A program made the translations under genes and the position numbers. A model generated the notes under the pieces. That model made no database searches. It saw only the letters and a program-made list of their open reading frames with translations, and was not told the DNA's origin. Below, piece after piece: positions 58,724 through 64,000 of a stretch of DNA of 64,000 nucleotides (positions are counted from its first letter, which is position 1; each line of letters begins with the position of its first letter). Origin of the DNA: Turritopsis dohrnii (lineage: Eukaryota; Cnidaria; Hydrozoa; Anthoathecata; Oceaniidae); assembly GCA_027922465.2 (NCBI GenBank), contig BQMF02000034.1:1364001-1428000 (forward strand), written 5' to 3'.

Positions 58724-60309
58724 CAATGGCTGAGTGATCTCTGAAGCTATCTTCGTTAAATTACAAAATGTAAATGAAGACGGATACACTCACAGTGAGT
58801 GCACAGAAGGTAGTGAGATGGACATTTCCTCGATGACCAATAATAGGGGAAGGTTAAAGTTTAGGGTTGGGATTGGGATTAGGGTTAGGATTTGGGGTTA
58901 GTGGTCGTCGGGTTAATGGCCCGTCGGGATTGTCCTTGAATTCTCACAGATAGTAGCAAATAAATCATAAACAAGATGCCCTTGTTGGCGGAAGATTTTT
59001 TACATACTAATAAAAATATGATAACATGTTGACAACTAAATTAGATCCTTATTTTGATTAACACTGTTGTTTATGTCACTTTTCTTGAAAAGTGAAACCG
59101 AGAAATACTACAGAACGCCTTTGCAACCTTATTGACAATAAGTGGAAATAACAAATTGGGAACAAAAGCAAACTTTCCAACAAAAAACTATCATATGAAG
59201 CATTAAAATAAATAATGAATCGTAGCACAGCACAGACGATTGTAAGGTATTCCCTTGCTTCACAGAACTACAAAATGAATGAGACGTTTACAGTCACTCA
59301 ATCTTACCTGCAGTGTCCATTTGGTAATCCCGTTATTATGATATCAATCTCTTCTATAAAAATATGTTATGTTTTCAACCAGGCTCTCGAGTCAAGTCCA
59401 TAGTGTATCTCATATAAACAGATTTCGATCTCCTCCAATAATTTGTTATTAAGTTTCTTAGGTTAAAACACGACCGCTTTTTTTGTTCTACACTTCACAC
59501 TTTGCACATCTCTTTAATTTTTTGTAAACAAACATGGTATCATAATAATTTCGCGCCATTTTATATTTACTTACATATATGTTTTCATATTTCCTTGTTA
59601 ATAGTGGGAATTTGACCACGTTATGACGCGATTAACTTTATTAAAAACAAACTTCATAACAGATAGTGAAATCTTTATCAACAAGACATGGCCACAAAAC
59701 GAACACACGTTGTTGTTGTGTTTTTTGTACAAGGAATCTTAATTTCCCCCTGAGCCTGATGTTCCTGATCATTTAAGAGAGTATCAGCCTCATAGTTCCA
59801 TAATGAGCTCCTTATTTTTTTTTCTGTGTGTATGTAAGTGTCTTGTTGAAAACCTTGCTACTGGTTACTGGCTTTTGACACTTTTCGCTTGCTTTTTTTT
59901 TCGAAAATATGAAAAGTTTAAGTTTGATTCTATTTGCATGTTTTATTTTGTTTAGAAAACTGAAATTTCCTCATTTTTGACCCTTTTTCAGCCTCAAGCT
60001 CCTTATAAAGATGTTCCTTATAAAAAACAAGAACGTGTAATCTTATAACAGTGAAGGAAATAAACAAAACGTGGCCCTTATAATGAACTTACCAATTAAA
60101 GGAGAAGTGAAGCGGGCCTTATGTTTATTATGGAATGTAGTGTATAGTTTTCTATCTGCACTCTTTCTTTTAAGTGTACACTCCCAGAAGAGTCTTCTTC
60201 AGCAGTTGTTTTATATTCAATTTTATTATATTTATCATTGTTTTTCACAGAAATTTTGAAAGCTGAAAGTTGAAACTCAGTCATGACGACAGACCACAAC
60301 AAATATCAG
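58724..60309. other. Non-coding stretch
   Basis: A degenerate AGGGTT/TTAGGG-like run lies at 58862-58902. A segment with ACAAGATGCCCTT-GGC-GAAG at about 58973-59000 also occurs near 29292. A fragment of the AAGAACA/GAGCCT repeat is at about 59985-60035. No gene supported. Confidence 0.4.
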
Positions 60310-60431
60310 CCCAGTGGGCAAAATTGTCGAAAAGTCACTGTGACAAAGAGCATTTTTATTGAAATAGCGTGGATATTTCTATAGAATGCACTCCTTTGCA
60401 GACAATTTTTCAACAAATTTTCCCACCGGAA
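60310..60431. mobile_element. CCCAG-family MITE, copy 5 (degraded right end)
   Basis: Starts CCCAGTGGGCAAAATTGTC and matches the family through CACTCCTTTGCAGACAATTTT; the right terminus is altered (CCCACCGGAAG). Confidence 0.7.
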
Positions 60432-60538
60432 GGTGTTATGTTAAGAAACCATGATGTTGATATGACTGACACAGCAAGGCTATTGAAACTAAAGAGTCAA
60501 TAGTTATCCTTTTTTCTATTTCTGCACCTTTCCACTAT

Positions 60539-60635
60539 GTAAAGCTGCTAAAAAATCACTGTGGTGGAGTACATTTTTCTAGCACATAAACACCATATCA
60601 ATTGAAGTGCACTTCGTCGCAGACGATTTCACTCA
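60539..60635. repeat. Partial CCCAG-family MITE
   Basis: Has AAAAAATCACTGTGGTGGAG and ...GTCGCAGACGATTT from the family interior but neither clear terminus. Confidence 0.55.
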
Positions 60636-61428
60636 CTAGACAATATTTGATCCCGTGTTATTTCTCAATTATTGTAACAGTCACGGTCAAAATTAATGTC
60701 CCTATACACGACTACAACTACTTTGTTTTGTGACACTCCTTGAAATAGGTTTGGAGTAGCAGACACTCTTATTCTGCATCCCCATAGGTCCTTTGTGTGA
60801 TTTCACTTCAGGATTAAGAAACCGGATACAAATCATTGAGGAAGTCTGTCAATTATAATGGCAGATCCATATACGCAATTGGTGTTTTGGATCTGACTAA
60901 ACAGGGATGTGTGAACAGGGAAGTGGATAGTGGACAAGTATGAGGTTAAAGAAACAAATTTCTTATTTCGCATTTCTTATTTCACATTTGTTATTTCAGA
61001 AAGCAAATTGAAGTGCAGACTTTTCTAAATTTGCCAAAAGAGATAAATTAAAAACGGAAAACTAACCATGATGCATTAACACCAATACAAGAATTCATTC
61101 CAAGACGATTAGTACGATTTAAGGTCTGGGCATGAGGTTGTTATCAGCGGCTCGAAGTCACTTTTATTATTATGTTCAACTTTCTAGCAGCAAGTGGAAC
61201 ACTGTTTTCAGCACATTCTCTCTCGAAAAAAATCTTCTGGGACGTTTCTGTTTTTTTAGATAAGCGTTTTGGTTAGTTTAAGAAATGCTGGTAACTTTCA
61301 AGAAACATTAAAATTGACTTGATTTATATTAAGAGAACTGGAAACGATCACGTGATATGAATGAAATATGCTGAATGCAAATTTTAATGGAGGTTTTAAT
61401 AAACAGAAAACCCTTCGGTATGATTTAA
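60636..61428. other. Non-coding spacer
   Basis: AT-rich, no feature supported. Confidence 0.4.
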
Positions 61429-61549
61429 CCAACCCGGCACATTTGTTATAAAATCTCTGTGAAGAAGTGCATTTCTTTAGGAGCATACATACAATTTCAA
61501 TAACAATGTTCTCCATCGCAGTGACTTGTTAACAATTTTGCCCACTGGG
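61429..61549. mobile_element. CCCAG-family MITE, copy 6
   Basis: Inverse-orientation copy running from CCAACCCGGCACATTTG to TTTTGCCCACTGGG, flanked by AA on both sides. A further partial piece is at about 61573-61622. Confidence 0.72.
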
Positions 61550-61786
61550 AATAAATCATCTTCTAAAGTAAACCAATTGGCAAAAACGTCAAAAAGTCAC
61601 TGCGATGGAGAACATTTCCAATGAAAATAATTTGTACTGTTGACTCTTGTTATCTGGAACATGCGCATCTCGAGTTTCGTAAATAATAACCTTGATCTTC
61701 TCCTCAGCATTTTCAGCCGGCCATGAATCTCGTTTTTTCGAAGTCACGCTTAAACTTTTTATCCCGCCCATTGAGGGTTCAAAATA

Positions 61787-61953
61787 CACGCTTTTTTTTT
61801 TTTATTAGATGGCGTTTTTTTCGTTTCATAATGAATATTCTTAACTTTTTAGCCAGAATCATCCTCAAATATTCTTAAGAAATTCTTGACTTTTCGGCCA
61901 ATTTCATCTTGAACATTCTTATAAAGCGTATTCTTAATTAAAAAAAAAGCGTG
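61787..61953. mobile_element. Short MITE with CACGCTTTT ends
   Basis: CACGCTTTTTTTTTTT at the left with a preceding TA, and AAAAAAAAAGCGTG at the right. The interior has TATTCTTAA repeats related to the element at 18889-19343. Confidence 0.65.
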
Positions 61954-62474
61954 ACTCAACTGTATGGAAGTGTAATTCTACGCAGTGACATAAATTGTCC
62001 AGTCTGACAGTCGCGTTCACGAACAGTAACCCAAAGTAATCTTAATTTCGGAATCATTAAATAATCGCTTAATAAACAAATTCCATGATGACGTTTACTG
62101 TTTTGTCTCGATGATTAGACATAAGAAATGTTTTTTTCATTGATAAAGTGTTTTATATGAAGGTTGATGTTTCCTGCACGAATTCTTGCCAGTGTAAAGT
62201 TTATTATTACACAACGTGTAAATCTTTTGCCATTAGCTTAGGAAAAAATTTTATCCTAAGGTCTTTAGAGATTTTTACCCGTTTTGAAATCTTATTACAA
62301 GCTAAAGACTCTACAGTGTGTCCCAGAGAATTTCGGTCTGAGATTTTAACAAGCTATAACTTTTCACACATATATCAGATTTTAGAGATTTTTACATCAT
62401 TCGATAGCATTTCTCTCAAGGATTTTAAAAACCTATATCTTAAATAATTTAGTCCAACACCTTTGTTGTTGTTG
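61954..62474. other. Non-coding spacer
   Basis: The frame at 62148-62447 is AT-driven and lacks motifs. Nothing else seen. Confidence 0.35.
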
Positions 62475-62800
62475 TTCCAAAAATTAAGAACAGCCTGAGC
62501 CTAAATTTTCTTGGAAAATAAGAACAACTCATGATGTGAATTCTCTCATTGGTAAATGGTTTAGAAGTTTATTGAGTTTTTTTTCACCTTCAATAACTGT
62601 TGCGAATGGGTCATCGAACAAAAAATTCTATTTTACTGGAAGCTTTCATAAATACATAAGAACAAAATGAGGCTGAAATTTGAAACCGTGTTCTTAAAGC
62701 CAAAAACAAAGTAAGAACAATTCAGGCTGAAGAAGGCTCCAAAAATAAGAACAACCAACCTCAGGTCAGATTTTACTGGTTCTTATAAGACGAAAGCGTG
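62475..62800. mobile_element. Left-truncated copy of the CACGCTTTT-ended MITE
   Basis: Closely matches the right two-thirds of 18889-19343 in the same order (AAGAACAGCCTGAGCCT, CTCATTGGTAAATGG, CTATTTTACTGGAAG, TTTTACTGGTTCTTATAA) and ends in GCGTG at 62800. The left terminus is missing. Confidence 0.75.
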
Positions 62801-64000
62801 TCTAAACCATTTCCGGAAATTTACGCTCCTAACACGATTGGCTATAAAGGGGCCCTTGCACTTTGTGTTACATTATTACTTCATTAGGAATCGACAAATT
62901 TTTATATCAAAGACAAACTGTAGCTACATGTCATTTTTCAATTGGATATGTCGTTTATTCTGACTTGTCACTCACTTCAACTCTTGCCTTCATCGTACTT
63001 TGTGCCATTTCTGAATTTCATTATTGGCTAACTTAATGATAGTGCACTACTATTAATATATAGATTCAAACTTTAAATGAACGTAAATACATTCTTAAAT
63101 CCATTTGTATAACCCCCACCAACCCTCCACCCCCGCCCCAAAAATACGAAAGCATACACTTTTACAGTGAGCCCCTTTTCAATATACACAAAAAGGAAGA
63201 AATCCCGGGTCCAAAGTTGGTTACTGCACTTCGAATTATTGTAGGCCAGTTTCTTTTTGAGGAATCATTGGCAATGCGACGAAATCGTTTGGTTGAGACA
63301 ACAGCAACTTCCGTACTATTATACAATGCAGTAGACTCTCCATAACTGGAACTCTCACTGGGAATAACAAATCGTTCGAGTTATGGAGCGGTTCGAGTCC
63401 AAAAGAGAAATTTCAAAACTTTGGTAAAGAAATTTTCACCACTAGTATATAAAACTTTGGAAACCAAAAGAGTAACTAAGAACACGGTTGCGTGTTCTGC
63501 CTCCACATATACCAGGAGCCATTTCTCTCTTCAAACAAAGACACAGAGAAAGGTTATCTTAGCATTGTCTGATAAAATACTGATTGGTTTAAATTTGGTC
63601 TTACAGTCACCATAATACATAATACATAATACATTCTCACTGGTTTTATGACTTTGTATTGTAGCGACGATTAAACACGGCGTCGAAACAAGATTGATAA
63701 AGCGTGCTTACGGGGTTTGAGCGAAGACCTCGAGATGTGACAAGACTGGACCCTTTTGTACATAACGTTACATTTTGAAGTAGAGACAAGTACATCACAT
63801 GTGGTTATCGGCTTAGTCTTCTTACATTGCATTTGAGATACGTTTGTTAACATAACAGTTCAGTAAGGATTGTTTTTGTTGTTCTTGACAAACGGGTTTG
63901 AGCAATGATTATCTTCTGATTAGGTTCTAGCACGCGTTCAAATAATATAACACTCCATTAATCTGGATAAGAACACCTGAACATTTTTAATATTTTTTTG
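62801..64000. other. Non-coding stretch to window end
   Basis: A diverged pogo-type foldback (GGAACTCTC... / CGAGTTATGGAGCGGTTCGA) is at about 63330-63405. No gene supported. Confidence 0.35.

Noticed and set aside
1..64000. CRISPR arrays, operons, bacterial promoters or prophage
   Set aside because: The regular repeats found are satellites, microsatellites or transposon ends; spliced genes show the DNA is eukaryotic.

Overview
This is a gene-sparse, AT-rich (about two-thirds A+T) stretch of animal nuclear DNA. The genes have GT-AG introns, polyadenylation signals and animal domain architectures. Most of the rest is transposon debris: Harbinger, IS3EU-like, Helitron, pogo-like, Penelope-like, tRNA-derived SINE and several MITE families. 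The mixture suits a non-vertebrate metazoan such as a cnidarian, sponge or tunicate; the sequence alone does not fix the phylum.

Layout. 373-1092 is a Harbinger-type MITE. 1712-8371 is a complete 6.66-kb DNA transposon with ~200-bp terminal inverted repeats and a perfect 6-bp target duplication. It carries two intact spliced genes on one strand: a 678-residue HECT E3 ubiquitin ligase and a 404-residue IS3-type DDE integrase. A small Helitron sits in the leader of its HECT gene and a Penelope-like fragment lies in its 3' part. 8881-9916 is an internally deleted Harbinger in which the transposase and the MADF gene have been fused tail to tail. 11164-16623 (minus) encodes a secreted or membrane-anchored beta-helix protein with a Cys-rich linker and a multi-pass C-terminus. 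17-26 kb is gene-poor and repeat-rich. 27032-28026 (plus) is a two-exon GNAT acyltransferase resembling bacterial LuxI-type autoinducer synthases. 31428-31562 (minus) looks like the last coding exon of an otherwise unseen gene. 33139-35288 holds two head-to-tail Helitrons, one with a nested Harbinger MITE. 37820-40929 (plus) is a complete six-exon aquaporin with a water-selective filter. 42174-56662 (minus) is one gene of seven detected exons, all in phase 1, for a ~2,780-residue coiled-coil protein with LC8-type TQT motifs. One of its introns contains a 128-bp satellite array. 57-64 kb is intergenic and full of MITEs.

The host genes (membrane beta-helix protein, acyltransferase, aquaporin, coiled-coil scaffold) show no sign of acting together. 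The one linked system is the transposon, where a ubiquitin ligase and an integrase travel between the same inverted repeats.
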